Assembly: GCF_004331465.1 (NCBI RefSeq)
Contig: NZ_SJKB01000003.1
Span: forward strand, 186,001 to 250,000
Origin: Kribbella pittospori
GTDB lineage: Bacteria; Actinomycetota; Actinomycetes; Propionibacteriales; Kribbellaceae
Length of the DNA stretch: 64,000 nucleotides
Reading direction: 5' to 3'
Shown: positions 16,663 through 25,565 of the stretch, one piece after another
Position numbering within the stretch: position 1 is the first letter of the stretch
How the letters are laid out: each line of letters opens with the position of its first letter
Notes under the pieces: model-generated
What the model saw: only the letters and a program-made list of their open reading frames with translations
The model's database searches: none
What the model was told of the DNA's origin: nothing
Made by a program: the position numbers and the translations under genes

Positions 16663-17819
16663 CTAGTTATACCCCGACCAAGGACGACAAGTTCTCGTTC
16701 GGTCTCTGGACGGTCGGCTGGCAGGGCGTCGACGTCTTCGGTACGGCGGTCCGTCCGGCGATGGACCCGGTCCACGCGGTGGAGAAGCTCGCGGAACTGG
16801 GAGCCGCGGCGGTCACGTTCCACGATGACGACGTCGTTCCCGACGACGCCACCCGCGGTCAGACCCTCGAGCGCTTCACGAAGGCCCTGGCCGACACCGG
16901 CCTGGCCGTCGAGATGATGACCACGAACCTGTTCGCGCACCCGGTCTTCAAGGACGGTGGCCTGACCGCCAACGACCGTCAGGTCCGCCGGTACGCGCTG
17001 GCCAAGGTGCTCCGCAACGTCGACCTGGCGGCCGAGCTCGGCGCCACGACGTACGTCCTCTGGGGCGGTCGCGAGGGTGCGGAGTCCGGTGGGTCCAAGG
17101 ACGTGCGGGCCGCACTCGACCGGTACAAGGAGTCGATGGATCTGCTCTGCGCCTACGTGCGGGAGCAGGGCTACAACATCCGCTTCGCGATCGAGCCGAA
17201 GCCGAACGAGCCGCGCGGTGACATCCTGCTGCCGTCGATCGGGCATGCGATTGCCTTCATCAACGATCTGGCGGATCCCGAACTGGTCGGCATCAACCCC
17301 GAGGTCGGCCACGAGCAGATGGCCAGCCTGAACTACGCGCACGGGATCGCGCAGGCGCTGTGGCACGGGAAGCTGTACCACATCGACCTGAACGGGCAGC
17401 ACGGTCCGCGCTTCGACCAGGACCTGCGGTTCGGTGCGGGCAATCTGCGGGAGGCGTTCTGGACGGTCGACGTACTGCAGGGATCCGGGAACCAGCCGGC
17501 GTACGACGGCTACATCCACTTCGACTACAAGCCGCCGCGGACCGAGGACGAGGAAGGCGTCTGGGAGACCGCGCGGGGCTGCATGCGCAACTACCTGATC
17601 CTGCGCGACAAGGTTCAGGCGTTCCGCGCCGACCCCGAGGTTGTGGAGGCGCTGGCCGCCGCACGGGTGGCGGAGTTGTCCGAGCCCACCCTGGCCGAGG
17701 GTGAGAGCCTGGCCGACCTCCGTAACTCCAAGTACGACCGGGAAGCGCTGGCCGAGCGCGGTCTCGGGTTCGAGAAGCTGGACCAGTTGGCGATGGAGCA
17801 CCTGCTCGGCGTTCGGTGA
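16659..17819 (+). CDS. xylA: Xylose isomerase
   Basis: A 386-residue enzyme converting D-xylose to D-xylulose (TIM barrel, two divalent metals). The active-site His55 (VTFHDDDV), metal ligand Glu179 and Lys181 ([13 protein letters not shown]), and the metal-site motifs [11 protein letters not shown] and [15 protein letters not shown] match the short actinobacterial class. The ATG overlaps the preceding stop (ATGA) with a CAGGAG site upstream. No xylulokinase gene is in the operon or the window. Confidence 0.95.
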   Translation: MTSYTPTKDDKFSFGLWTVGWQGVDVFGTAVRPAMDPVHAVEKLAELGAAAVTFHDDDVVPDDATRGQTLERFTKALADTGLAVEMMTTNLFAHPVFKDGGLTANDRQVRRYALAKVLRNVDLAAELGATTYVLWGGREGAESGGSKDVRAALDRYKESMDLLCAYVREQGYNIRFAIEPKPNEPRGDILLPSIGHAIAFINDLADPELVGINPEVGHEQMASLNYAHGIAQALWHGKLYHIDLNGQHGPRFDQDLRFGAGNLREAFWTVDVLQGSGNQPAYDGYIHFDYKPPRTEDEEGVWETARGCMRNYLILRDKVQAFRADPEVVEALAAARVAELSEPTLAEGESLADLRNSKYDREALAERGLGFEKLDQLAMEHLLGVR

Positions 17820-17844
17820 CCCTGTTCGGAAAGGAGAGGATGAC

Positions 17845-18846
17845 ATGGCTCGACCGATCACCCTGTTCACCGGCCAGTGGGCCGACCTGCCGTTCGAGGA
17901 GGTCGCCCGGCTGGCGTCCTCCTGGGGCTACGAAGGGCTGGAGATCGCCTGCTGGGGTGACCACCTCGACGTACGGCGTGCGGCCGAGGACGAGGCGTAC
18001 GTCCGCGATCGCCGCGACATCCTGGAGAAGCACAACCTGAAGGTGTGGACGATCTCCAACCACCTGCTCGGCCAGGCGGTCTGCGACGACCCGATCGACC
18101 AGCGGCACCAGGCGATCCTGCCCGCGCACATCTGGGGCGACGGCGATCCCGAGGGAGTGCGGCAGCGCGCCGCCGAGGAGATGAAGACGACCGCCCGCGC
18201 GGCCCGCGCCCTCGGGGTCGACGTGGTCGTCGGCTTCACCGGGTCGTCGATCTGGAAGACGATCGCGATGTTCCCGCCGGTGCCGCCGGCCATGATCGAG
18301 GCCGGGTACCAGGACTTCGCCGACCGCTGGAACCCGATCCTCGACGTCTTCGACGAGGTCGGGGTGCGGTTCGCCCACGAAGTACATCCGTCGGAGATCG
18401 CGTACGACTACTGGTCGACCACCGCGACGCTGGAGGCGATCGGCCACCGGGAGGCGTTCGGGCTGAACTGGGACCCGTCGCACTTCGTCTGGCAGGACCT
18501 CGACCCGGTCGGCTTCCTGTGGGACTTCAAGGACCGGATCTACCACGTCGACTGCAAGGACGCGAAGCGCCAGGTCGGCAACGGCCGCAACGGCCGGATG
18601 GGTTCGCACCTGGCCTGGGGCGATCCGCGGCGCGGCTGGGACTTCGTCTCGACCGGCCACGGCGACGTCCCGTGGGAGGCGTGCTTCCGGATGCTGAACA
18701 CGATCGGATACGCCGGCCCGATCTCGGTCGAATGGGAGGACGCCGGCATGGACCGCCTCGTCGGCGCCGCCGAAGCCCTCCAGTTCGTCCGCTCCCTCGC
18801 CTTCGACCCACCCACCGCCTCCTTCGACGCCGCCTTCTCCTCGTAG
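17845..18846 (+). CDS. Sugar phosphate isomerase/epimerase family protein
   Basis: A 333-residue TIM-barrel protein of the AP-endonuclease-2/sugar isomerase-epimerase superfamily. It has the metal-ligand motifs [34 protein letters not shown] and [10 protein letters not shown]. It is the last gene of the pentose operon, 25 bases after xylA, with an AAGGAGAGGA site before ATG 17845. The function is probably epimerisation or isomerisation of a sugar, possibly working with the Gfo/Idh enzyme; the exact reaction is unknown. A strong hairpin follows. Confidence 0.88.
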   Translation: MARPITLFTGQWADLPFEEVARLASSWGYEGLEIACWGDHLDVRRAAEDEAYVRDRRDILEKHNLKVWTISNHLLGQAVCDDPIDQRHQAILPAHIWGDGDPEGVRQRAAEEMKTTARAARALGVDVVVGFTGSSIWKTIAMFPPVPPAMIEAGYQDFADRWNPILDVFDEVGVRFAHEVHPSEIAYDYWSTTATLEAIGHREAFGLNWDPSHFVWQDLDPVGFLWDFKDRIYHVDCKDAKRQVGNGRNGRMGSHLAWGDPRRGWDFVSTGHGDVPWEACFRMLNTIGYAGPISVEWEDAGMDRLVGAAEALQFVRSLAFDPPTASFDAAFSS

Positions 18847-18853
18847 AGCCTGC

Positions 18854-18879
18854 TGGGAGGTCCCTGAGGGGACCTCCCA
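18854..18879 (+). terminator. Hairpin terminator of the pentose operon
   Basis: A perfect 11-bp stem, TGGGAGGTCCC with GGGACCTCCCA, encloses the loop TGAG eight bases after the last stop of the operon. There is no T tract. Confidence 0.88.
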
Positions 18880-18900
18880 CGGTGGCCGGCGGCCTGGGGC

Positions 18901-18906
18901 TACGCT
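18901..18906 (+). promoter_or_regulatory. Candidate leaderless -10 element
   Basis: TACGCT ends seven bases before ATG 18914, with no ribosome-binding site between. This TANNNT spacing fits a leaderless transcript, which is common in actinobacteria. Confidence 0.5.
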
Positions 18907-18913
18907 CGGTCTC

Positions 18914-19234
18914 ATGACAGCTGGCAGGTACGTCGCGCGCATCGTCGAGGTGCCGGATCACGGCATCAAGCTCGAGCCGGCGGAGGACTCGGTCGCTCCC
19001 GATCAGCCGACCGAGGTGAACCTCCTCGGCATGGCGATCGCGCTCGCACTCGGCGCCGCCGGATACCGGCATCACGCCGAACAACGCGACCCCGAGCTGC
19101 AGACGCTCGACGCGTTGCTGACCGGCGAGGCGGTCATGCCGTGGCGGTCTCCGGATGAGTCCTCGTCGCCTTACCTGGTGTGCCAACTGAACGACGGCCT
19201 GCCGACCTGCGAGGTCCGTCCGACCGTCGACTGA
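18914..19234 (+). CDS. Small hypothetical protein
   Basis: A 106-residue acidic protein of unknown function. It contains one moderately hydrophobic helix (LLGMAIALALGAAGYRHHAE, residues 38-57), too polar at its end to be a confident membrane span. It has no recognisable motif. It begins at ATG 18914 just behind a TANNNT element and ends six bases before the probable start of the DUF2071 gene, so the two may be co-transcribed. Confidence 0.6.
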   Translation: MTAGRYVARIVEVPDHGIKLEPAEDSVAPDQPTEVNLLGMAIALALGAAGYRHHAEQRDPELQTLDALLTGEAVMPWRSPDESSSPYLVCQLNDGLPTCEVRPTVD

Positions 19235-19239
19235 ACGCG

Positions 19240-19962
19240 GTGGACGTGATCTGGCCGGATGCGCCGGAGCTCGAGCGACCGCGGATCCTGCGGCAGCAGT
19301 GGCTGGATCTGACGTTCCTGCACTGGGCGCTGGACCCGGCTGAGGTCGCGCACTTCTTCCCGCCGGGCACGTGTCCCGACACGTTCGAGGGCCGCACGTA
19401 CGTCGGGCTGGTGCCGTTCCGGATGACCGACACCGGGTTCCCGCACGGTCCCGCCGTACCAGTGCTGGGGTCGTTCCTCGAGATGAACATCCGGCTGTAC
19501 TCCGTCGACGAGTCCGGGTGTCGTGGTGTCGTCTTCCTCAGCCTCGATGCCGACCGGCTTGCCGTGGTCGCGGCGGCCCGTACGATCTTCGGCCTGCCGT
19601 ATCGCTGGGCGCAGATGACGCACACGCAGGTCGCCGACCAGCACACGTACACGTCGGTCCTTCGCCGGCCGGGTGTGCACGCGGCCTCGACGATCACCGT
19701 TGAGATCGGCTCGCCGGTCGCATCAGATCCGCTGACCGACTTCCTCACCGCTCGGTGGGGCCTCCACACGCACCGGGCCCGGCGTACCTGGTATCTGCCC
19801 AACCACCATCCGGTGTGGACGTTCCGCGCCGCCACTGTCAGCACCTTGGAGATCGGCAGTCTGTTTGCCTCCGTCGGCCTCACCGAACCGACCCGCCCAC
19901 CAGACCATGTCCTCCACAGTCCCGGCGTCCCTGCGACTTTCGCGCTGCCGATCCGGATTTGA
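19240..19962 (+). CDS. DUF2071 (YqjF-like) family protein
   Basis: About 240 residues. The DUF2071 pattern is clear: QQWLDLTFLHWALDPAEVAHFFPPG, then GRTYVGLVPFRM, a FLEMNIRLYSV strand and GVVFLSLDADRLAVVAAAR. It resembles an acetoacetate-decarboxylase-like fold of unknown biochemical role. GTG 19240 is taken as start because it follows the upstream stop closely; GTG 19180 in the same frame, overlapping the upstream gene, is an alternative. No signal peptide is visible. Confidence 0.8.
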   Translation: MDVIWPDAPELERPRILRQQWLDLTFLHWALDPAEVAHFFPPGTCPDTFEGRTYVGLVPFRMTDTGFPHGPAVPVLGSFLEMNIRLYSVDESGCRGVVFLSLDADRLAVVAAARTIFGLPYRWAQMTHTQVADQHTYTSVLRRPGVHAASTITVEIGSPVASDPLTDFLTARWGLHTHRARRTWYLPNHHPVWTFRAATVSTLEIGSLFASVGLTEPTRPPDHVLHSPGVPATFALPIRI

Positions 19963-20039
19963 TGTCAAAGTCGCCCGATCGGCTCCGACGTAGGGGTGTA
20001 GGCGCCGGCAGACGGTGCCCGGAACCGGAGGACGAAACG

Positions 20040-20228
20040 ATGGAACCGCTGAACCTGATGGTGTCGCTGAGTCACAACGCCGCGGATCGACGCGAGCAGA
20101 AGACCGATCCGATCACCACGGAGAGTGAGAATCGGGTCGAGCGCAAGAGCACCCAGCGCCCTCGTCGGAGTGCCCGCGGCTGGTTGCGGTTCGGGTGGCG
20201 CGGCGCGACGAGAGTGGCGACACGCTGA
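20040..20228 (+). CDS. Small basic hypothetical protein
   Basis: A 62-residue open frame starting MEPLNLMVSLSHNAADRREQ and ending in an Arg-rich tail (RRSARGWLRFGWRGATRVATR type). An ACCGGAGGACGA ribosome-binding site lies at good spacing before ATG 20040. It is isolated between the DUF2071 gene and an acetyltransferase on the same strand. The good start signal makes it credible, but I recognise no family. Confidence 0.5.
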   Translation: MEPLNLMVSLSHNAADRREQKTDPITTESENRVERKSTQRPRRSARGWLRFGWRGATRVATR

Positions 20229-20280
20229 AGCTGGGTCAAATGCGACGCGGGACCACCTGCAAGCGTGTCAGAGTCCTGTT

Positions 20281-21078
20281 GTGACGGATGTAGCGAAGAC
20301 TGAGCTGGCAGAGCGCCTGCTGGCCGTGTACGACGAGCAGATGCGCGGGACGAGTGAGACCGCCGACGTACCGACGAGCTGGGACGGGCCGGTGATCCGG
20401 GTCGAGTACCCGAGCCGGGGGTTCGTCAGCTATCGCACTCTGGAAGGCCTCGACGATGCCGAGGTCGACGCCCTGATCGCACGCCAGCGGGACTTCTTCG
20501 CGGCGAAGGGTCAGGCGGTCGAGTGGAAGCTCCGCGGCCACGACCTCCCGGCGGACCTGCCCGATCGGCTGCGTGCGGCCGGCTTCGTGCCGGAGGACCA
20601 GGAAACCGTTCTCGTCGCGAACAGCTCGGACATCGCCGAGCGCCTGCGCGGCCGCGCGACCGTCGAGGGAGTGACGATCGGCCTGGTGAACGACCGCGCC
20701 GACTTCGAGCGCATCGCCGCGATGGAGTCGACCGTCTGGAACGAGAACTGGTCCTGGCTGGCCGACGACCTGGACCGTCGCCACGCGACCGGTTTGACCG
20801 ACATCTACGCCGCCGAGGCCGACGGTGAAGTCGTGTCGGCGGCGTGGGCGGTCTACAAGAAGGGCACTGAGTTCACCGGCCTCTGGGGTGGTTCGACGCT
20901 GGCCGACTGGCGCGGCAGGGGCATCTACAAGGCGCTGGTGGCGGTTCGCGCCGCGCGCGCGGTCGAGCTCGGCTACCGCTACCTCCACGTCGACGCGTCC
21001 GACGACAGTTCCCCGATCCTCCAGCGTCTCGGCTTCCTCGCCATCACCACGACGACGCCGTACGTCTACACGCCCTAG
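20281..21078 (+). CDS. GNAT family N-acetyltransferase
   Basis: A 265-residue protein. An N-terminal segment of about 130 residues, which looks like a degenerate GNAT-like half, precedes a clear GNAT domain. In that domain WRGRGIYKALVAVRAARAV forms the acetyl-CoA pyrophosphate-binding loop and YLHVDASDDSSPILQRLGF the end of the fold. The substrate is unknown. The start is GTG 20281. Its TAG stop shares the CTAG at 21075-21078 with the convergent acetyltransferase. Confidence 0.85.
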   Translation: MTDVAKTELAERLLAVYDEQMRGTSETADVPTSWDGPVIRVEYPSRGFVSYRTLEGLDDAEVDALIARQRDFFAAKGQAVEWKLRGHDLPADLPDRLRAAGFVPEDQETVLVANSSDIAERLRGRATVEGVTIGLVNDRADFERIAAMESTVWNENWSWLADDLDRRHATGLTDIYAAEADGEVVSAAWAVYKKGTEFTGLWGGSTLADWRGRGIYKALVAVRAARAVELGYRYLHVDASDDSSPILQRLGFLAITTTTPYVYTP

Positions 21079-21671
21079 TGTCCTGACCTCGCAGGCCGGT
21101 AGAGGGCGTAGTGGATCGGCCCGTCGTGGGGGAGTTGCAGCTCAGCGACGGTGACGAAGCCCAGGGACTCGTAGAACGGCAGGTTCGCCGGCTCCTGGGT
21201 TTCGAGGAACGCCGGCGAGCGGTCCTGATCGGCCGCGGCCAGACCGGGCGCGACCACTGCTCGCCCGAGTCCCTGGTGCTGACGGTCGGGCTCGACACCG
21301 AGCAGCCCCAGGAACCAGATCGGCTCCCGCGGACGGAAGATGCCCATCGCCTCCTCGTACTCCGCGGCGAGCGCGGCCCGCGACCCGGCGAGCGCCTGGA
21401 ACGCGTCCGCGTGCGGCGCGAAGACGTCTGCCGGCGTCGACGGAGTCGTCCAGACCGCGACCGCGCTGACATCGTCAGTGACCCAGACGCGTCCTTGGGC
21501 CAGACCGATCTCGGTCAGGAACAGGCGCTGGTACTGCGCGAGTCTGGCCGGATAGTCGTCCGGGTCGAGACCCATCCGGGTCATCGGATAGTCCTCGAAC
21601 GCGCGGGCCAACGTCCGGACCGCGGGCTCGACGTCCGAGACCGTTGCCTGCCGCACCTTCTGGCCGCCCAC
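21075..21671 (-). CDS. GNAT family N-acetyltransferase
   Basis: A 198-residue GNAT protein. Motif A is DRQHQGLGRAVVAPGL, followed by LETQEPANLPFYESLGF. The N-terminal VRQATVSDVEPAVRTLARAF matches the standard first strand and helix. GTG 21671 has an AAGGTCTGA site and lies four bases after the stop of the SGNH hydrolase gene, so both form an operon. The substrate is not predictable. It is convergent with, and shares stop bases with, another GNAT gene that is not closely similar in sequence. Confidence 0.88.
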   Translation of the reverse strand: MGGQKVRQATVSDVEPAVRTLARAFEDYPMTRMGLDPDDYPARLAQYQRLFLTEIGLAQGRVWVTDDVSAVAVWTTPSTPADVFAPHADAFQALAGSRAALAAEYEEAMGIFRPREPIWFLGLLGVEPDRQHQGLGRAVVAPGLAAADQDRSPAFLETQEPANLPFYESLGFVTVAELQLPHDGPIHYALYRPARSGH

Positions 21672-21675
21672 GACG

Positions 21676-22473
21676 TCAGACCTTCAGTGTGGCGATCACG
21701 AGCTCCGCTACGGCGCGCATGCCGGCCGCGTTCGGGTGATACGGGACGACGCCGCCGAGCATTCCCGGCGGGCGCAGCGTGAACGCGGTGATCCACGGCT
21801 CGGGCGAGCCGATGGCGTGGTCGCGGCTGGCGGCCGACGCGGCGACCAGGTCAGCGCCGCCGGCCGCGGCAGCCTTGGCGAAGGCGGCAGCCAGACCGTC
21901 GGCCATCATGGCGACGCTCGGCAACTGCTCTTCGTTCAGCGGTACGTCGAGACGCGGCCGAGTGCTCGGCCCGACCAGGGTCAGGTAGTCGACGAGCACG
22001 ATGCGGGCCTGTGGAGCACGACCACGAACCTGCTCGACGACGTTCGTGAGCGAGTCGGTGACGGCTTGGTACTCCGTGTCGTCCTTGAGGTAGCTGACCC
22101 GGGCACGGATGCGATTGGCGACACGGCGGCCGAGGAGGGTGGCCGGTTTCGCGAGGGTGTTGAGCATGCTGCCGCGGATGAACGTCCCGATGTAGTCGAG
22201 ATCGTTGCCGCCGACAGTGATCGTGACGAGCGCGGCGTCCGGCGTGACGGCGTCGAGTTGTGGCGGCGCGTCGTCCTGCTGGGTGTCGAGGACGTTGGCC
22301 GTGGTGGCGCCGGAGTACGTCACGTCCACGAGGTCCAGGCCGAACTCCGCGGCGACCAGGTGCGCGTAGTTGCGGCCCGATCGACCGGCCGGCTTGTGCA
22401 CGATCGGGTCGATCCCCGGTCCGGCCGCGAACGAACTGCCAAGGGCGACGTACCGGCTGCCGGGATCGATCAC
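21676..22473 (-). CDS. SGNH/GDSL hydrolase
   Basis: A 265-residue esterase/lipase-fold protein. Block I is LGSSFAAGPG, where the usual GDS is GSS but the nucleophile Ser is present. Block III is GGNDL and block V is VPYHPNAAG with the catalytic His. There is no convincing signal peptide from GTG 22473, which is preferred because the domain begins immediately after it; the frame is open further upstream (ATG near 22535). It probably hydrolyses an ester or acyl group. First gene of an operon with the GNAT gene. Confidence 0.82.
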   Translation of the reverse strand: MIDPGSRYVALGSSFAAGPGIDPIVHKPAGRSGRNYAHLVAAEFGLDLVDVTYSGATTANVLDTQQDDAPPQLDAVTPDAALVTITVGGNDLDYIGTFIRGSMLNTLAKPATLLGRRVANRIRARVSYLKDDTEYQAVTDSLTNVVEQVRGRAPQARIVLVDYLTLVGPSTRPRLDVPLNEEQLPSVAMMADGLAAAFAKAAAAGGADLVAASAASRDHAIGSPEPWITAFTLRPPGMLGGVVPYHPNAAGMRAVAELVIATLKV

Positions 22474-22586
22474 CCGACCACGATAGCGACCTGACACGAT
22501 GAGCCGACAACCTGTTATCGAAAGGAACCGGGTCATGCGGCTGCCCCTTCCAGTAGGCAGGTAGCCCGGTCCGGAGCCGCACCCGG

Positions 22587-22592
22587 CATACT
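22587..22592 (+). promoter_or_regulatory. Candidate leaderless -10 element
   Basis: CATACT lies six bases before GTG 22599 with no ribosome-binding site between, consistent with leaderless transcription of the large ATPase gene. Confidence 0.45.
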
Positions 22593-22598
22593 GCACCG

Positions 22599-25565
22599 GT
22601 GAGCGACGACGTGTTCGGTACGGCGGGGATTCGCGACCGGGTGCTGGCCGGGTGGTCGGCGGCGCCGGTGCGGTTCCGTGAGGACGCCAACGCCGAGGAG
22701 GATCTCGCCCTCGGCGGGTACGCCGACCGCCTGGTGATCGAACTGGCGCAGAACGCGGCCGACGCCGCGGCACGGGCCGGTACGCCGGGACGCGTTCTCT
22801 ACGAGCTCCGTGGCAGCACGCTGGTCGTGGCGAACACCGGTACGCCGTTGTCCGCCGAGGGAGTCGAATCGCTCGCGACCTTGCGTGCCTCGGCCAAGCG
22901 GGACGAGGCCGCGGTCGGGCGGTTCGGCGTCGGATTCTCCGCCGTACTCGCAGTGACCGACGAGCCGGTGATCCTGTCGCGCACCGGCGGCGTGCGGTTC
23001 TCGAAGGCGGACACGGCGGCGGCGATCGTGGCGGTCGGGTCGTCCGGGCTGGACACCGAGGTACGCCGGCGCGACGGGCAGGTGCCGGTGCTGCGGCTGC
23101 CGTTCGAAGCCGACGGTGAGCCGCCGGAGGGCTACGACACCGCAGTGATTCTGCCGCTGCGGGACGAGAACGCGGCCGCGCTCGTTCGCCGGTTGCTCGA
23201 GGAGGCGGACGACGCGCTGTTGCTTGCGCTGCCTGATCTCGAGCGGATCGACATCGATACCGCGGACGGGCACCGGGTCCTGGAGGACGCCGAGTCCCGT
23301 TGGTGGGTGGGTCGCGCCGCCGGTGTCTTCGACGACCGTGAACGCGAGAAACTGCTCGCCGACCGTCCGATCGAGGAGCGCTCTCGCCCGACCTGGTCGG
23401 TCCTCTGGGCCTTGCCGCGCGGTCAGGTGGAGCTGCCTGGGGTCGTGCAGGCGCCCACTCCGACCGATGAACCGTTGTCGTTGCCGGCGTTGTTGCTGGC
23501 GAGCTTCCCGCTCGATCCGACCCGGCGGCATGTCGCCAAGGGGCCGCTGACCGATCGACTGGTTCGCGGAGCGGCGACGGCGTACGCCGATCTGCTGCAA
23601 GCGCGTGTCGAGGACGGCGACGACGTACTCCACCTCGTGCCGACCGGGCTCGCGGCGGGAACGCTTGATCGCGCTCTCCGGGAGGAGATCGTTGCCGTCC
23701 TGCCCGGGACCGCGATCGTCCGGGCGGTCGAGGACGGGACGTTGCTCCGGCCGCGGGACGCCGTCGTGGTCGACGGCGCCGATGCCGCGTTCAACGCAGT
23801 TCTCGCGCCGATTGTCCGCGGGCTGATTCGGTCGACGCTGCAGGACAGGCTGGCCCTCGAGACGCTTGGTGTCCGCAGGCTCGAGTTGGCCGAGGTGGTG
23901 GATCAGCTCGGGGGAGTGGCCGCCGACGAATCTCCCGCTTGGTGGCGCGCTCTCTACGCGTCTCTCAGCGGGATGGTGACCGACGCGTTGCTGCGTGAGT
24001 CCCTTGGCACGCTTCCGGTCCCGCTCGCCGACGGTCGGCTCGTGCGTGGTGTGCGCGGGCTTCTCCTGCCTGGGCCGGAGATTCCGACTGGCATCCTCGC
24101 TGCCTTCGGGGAGTACGGCGTACGGATCGTTCATCCGGAGGCGGTCGACCCGGCGCTCGAGCGGCTCGGGGCGCTGTCCGCTACGCCGCGGTCGTTACTC
24201 GAGGACAGCGCCGTGCGGACCGCTGCCGAGCACTCCGTCGATGCCGATGATCCGGATGCGATCGCGGATGCCGTGCTCAGTCTGGTCGCGGCCGATCCGT
24301 CGCAGGCGGAGGGATTGTGGTGGCTCTCGGACCTTGTCCTGCGTGACGCTGACGGCGAACTGGTGCCTGCGAACGCTCTGGTGATTCCCGGGTCCGAGGC
24401 TGCAGAGGTGCTCGACGACGAGGAAGTCGCGCCGATCGATCGCGCCGTACTCGATCGCTATGGTCTGCCGGCGCTGGAGGCCGTCGGGGTCCTCGCGACG
24501 CTCGGCCTGGTAACGGCTTCGGACGTCGCGCTTGACCAGCTGCCTGAGTCATTGAAGGACTTGGATGGCATCGAGGACTGGGCGTACGACGTGGCGCCGG
24601 ATGGATCTCGGTACGGCGCGACGGTCGGTGAGCTGAGCGCGATCCGGGACCTGGACTGGATCACCGATGACGCTTGGCCGCGGGTGCTCGAGTTGCTCGG
24701 ATCGTCTCCGGACTTGCGTCGCGCGTTGGTGACACAGGTGCGCGTTGTCGGGCCGGACGACCGGCCGCTCGGCGTACCGTCGTACTCGGCTTGGTGGATC
24801 CGGGAGCGCGTTGTGCTCGAGGACGGGGAACCGCTGGCCGGGCGGGCCGATCCGGATGCGGAGCCGGTGCTGGCGACGTTCCTGGACGAGGCGCCGGAGT
24901 GGACCGCGGGGCTTGATCCTGAGGTGCGTACGGCGATCGGCCTGGTTCGGGAGGTCGGCGATCTCGATGCCGATGGCATCAGTCTGGTGCTGGAGCGGAT
25001 CGCGGACCCTGAGCGCGAGGTCGACGAGAGTGCTCTGCTGCGTCTCTGGCGTCAGTTGGGGACGTTGTCGCTCTTCCCTGGTGATGCGCCGGATCAGGTG
25101 CGGGTGCTGGGCGACGACGGGGCGACCCAGGTGATCGATGCGGGTCAGGCGGTGGTCGTCGACGGGCCGATGTGGTTGCAGCGCGAGGATCTCGGCGGTT
25201 TTGTGGTGGCGTCCGGTGCGGCGGCGGACGGGTTGAGTGACCTGTTCGACGTACCGATGGCGCAGGAAGTTGCCGAGGGCAAGATCGACGGCGAGGGTAC
25301 GGCGGCCGACGTACCCGATATTGTCCGTGAGCTGGTCCCCGGGGTCCCGCAGACCTGGTGGGAACACGAGGAACTCACCGTCGACGGCGTCGAGGTGTCG
25401 TGGTGGGTCGACAGCGACGGCGCGCCCCACGCCGCGACCTTCGACGGCCTGGCCAAGGCACTCGCCTGGGCCAGCGCCCGCTGGGACCAGCGCCACGTGA
25501 TCCGAGCCGTACTCAACGAACCCCACCGAACCTCAGAACTCCTAACCGACGCCGCCTACGACTGA
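22599..25565 (+). CDS. Sacsin/Hsp90-like N-terminal ATPase protein
   Basis: A 988-residue protein with a GHKL (Hsp90-type) ATP-binding domain in the first ~170 residues. The N box has Glu48 and Asn52 (RLVIELAQNAADA), the G1 region is VVANTGTPLS and the G2 loop is VGRFGVGFSAV. The remaining ~800 residues are acidic, Leu/Val rich and unlike other domains I know. The G1 region has Asn79-Thr-Gly-Thr instead of the usual Asp-x-Gly-x-Gly. Related proteins in actinobacteria are annotated as molecular-chaperone-like; the role is unproven. Starts at GTG 22599. Its 3' end overlaps the convergent BTAD gene by 10 bases. Confidence 0.8.
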   Translation: MSDDVFGTAGIRDRVLAGWSAAPVRFREDANAEEDLALGGYADRLVIELAQNAADAAARAGTPGRVLYELRGSTLVVANTGTPLSAEGVESLATLRASAKRDEAAVGRFGVGFSAVLAVTDEPVILSRTGGVRFSKADTAAAIVAVGSSGLDTEVRRRDGQVPVLRLPFEADGEPPEGYDTAVILPLRDENAAALVRRLLEEADDALLLALPDLERIDIDTADGHRVLEDAESRWWVGRAAGVFDDREREKLLADRPIEERSRPTWSVLWALPRGQVELPGVVQAPTPTDEPLSLPALLLASFPLDPTRRHVAKGPLTDRLVRGAATAYADLLQARVEDGDDVLHLVPTGLAAGTLDRALREEIVAVLPGTAIVRAVEDGTLLRPRDAVVVDGADAAFNAVLAPIVRGLIRSTLQDRLALETLGVRRLELAEVVDQLGGVAADESPAWWRALYASLSGMVTDALLRESLGTLPVPLADGRLVRGVRGLLLPGPEIPTGILAAFGEYGVRIVHPEAVDPALERLGALSATPRSLLEDSAVRTAAEHSVDADDPDAIADAVLSLVAADPSQAEGLWWLSDLVLRDADGELVPANALVIPGSEAAEVLDDEEVAPIDRAVLDRYGLPALEAVGVLATLGLVTASDVALDQLPESLKDLDGIEDWAYDVAPDGSRYGATVGELSAIRDLDWITDDAWPRVLELLGSSPDLRRALVTQVRVVGPDDRPLGVPSYSAWWIRERVVLEDGEPLAGRADPDAEPVLATFLDEAPEWTAGLDPEVRTAIGLVREVGDLDADGISLVLERIADPEREVDESALLRLWRQLGTLSLFPGDAPDQVRVLGDDGATQVIDAGQAVVVDGPMWLQREDLGGFVVASGAAADGLSDLFDVPMAQEVAEGKIDGEGTAADVPDIVRELVPGVPQTWWEHEELTVDGVEVSWWVDSDGAPHAATFDGLAKALAWASARWDQRHVIRAVLNEPHRTSELLTDAAYD

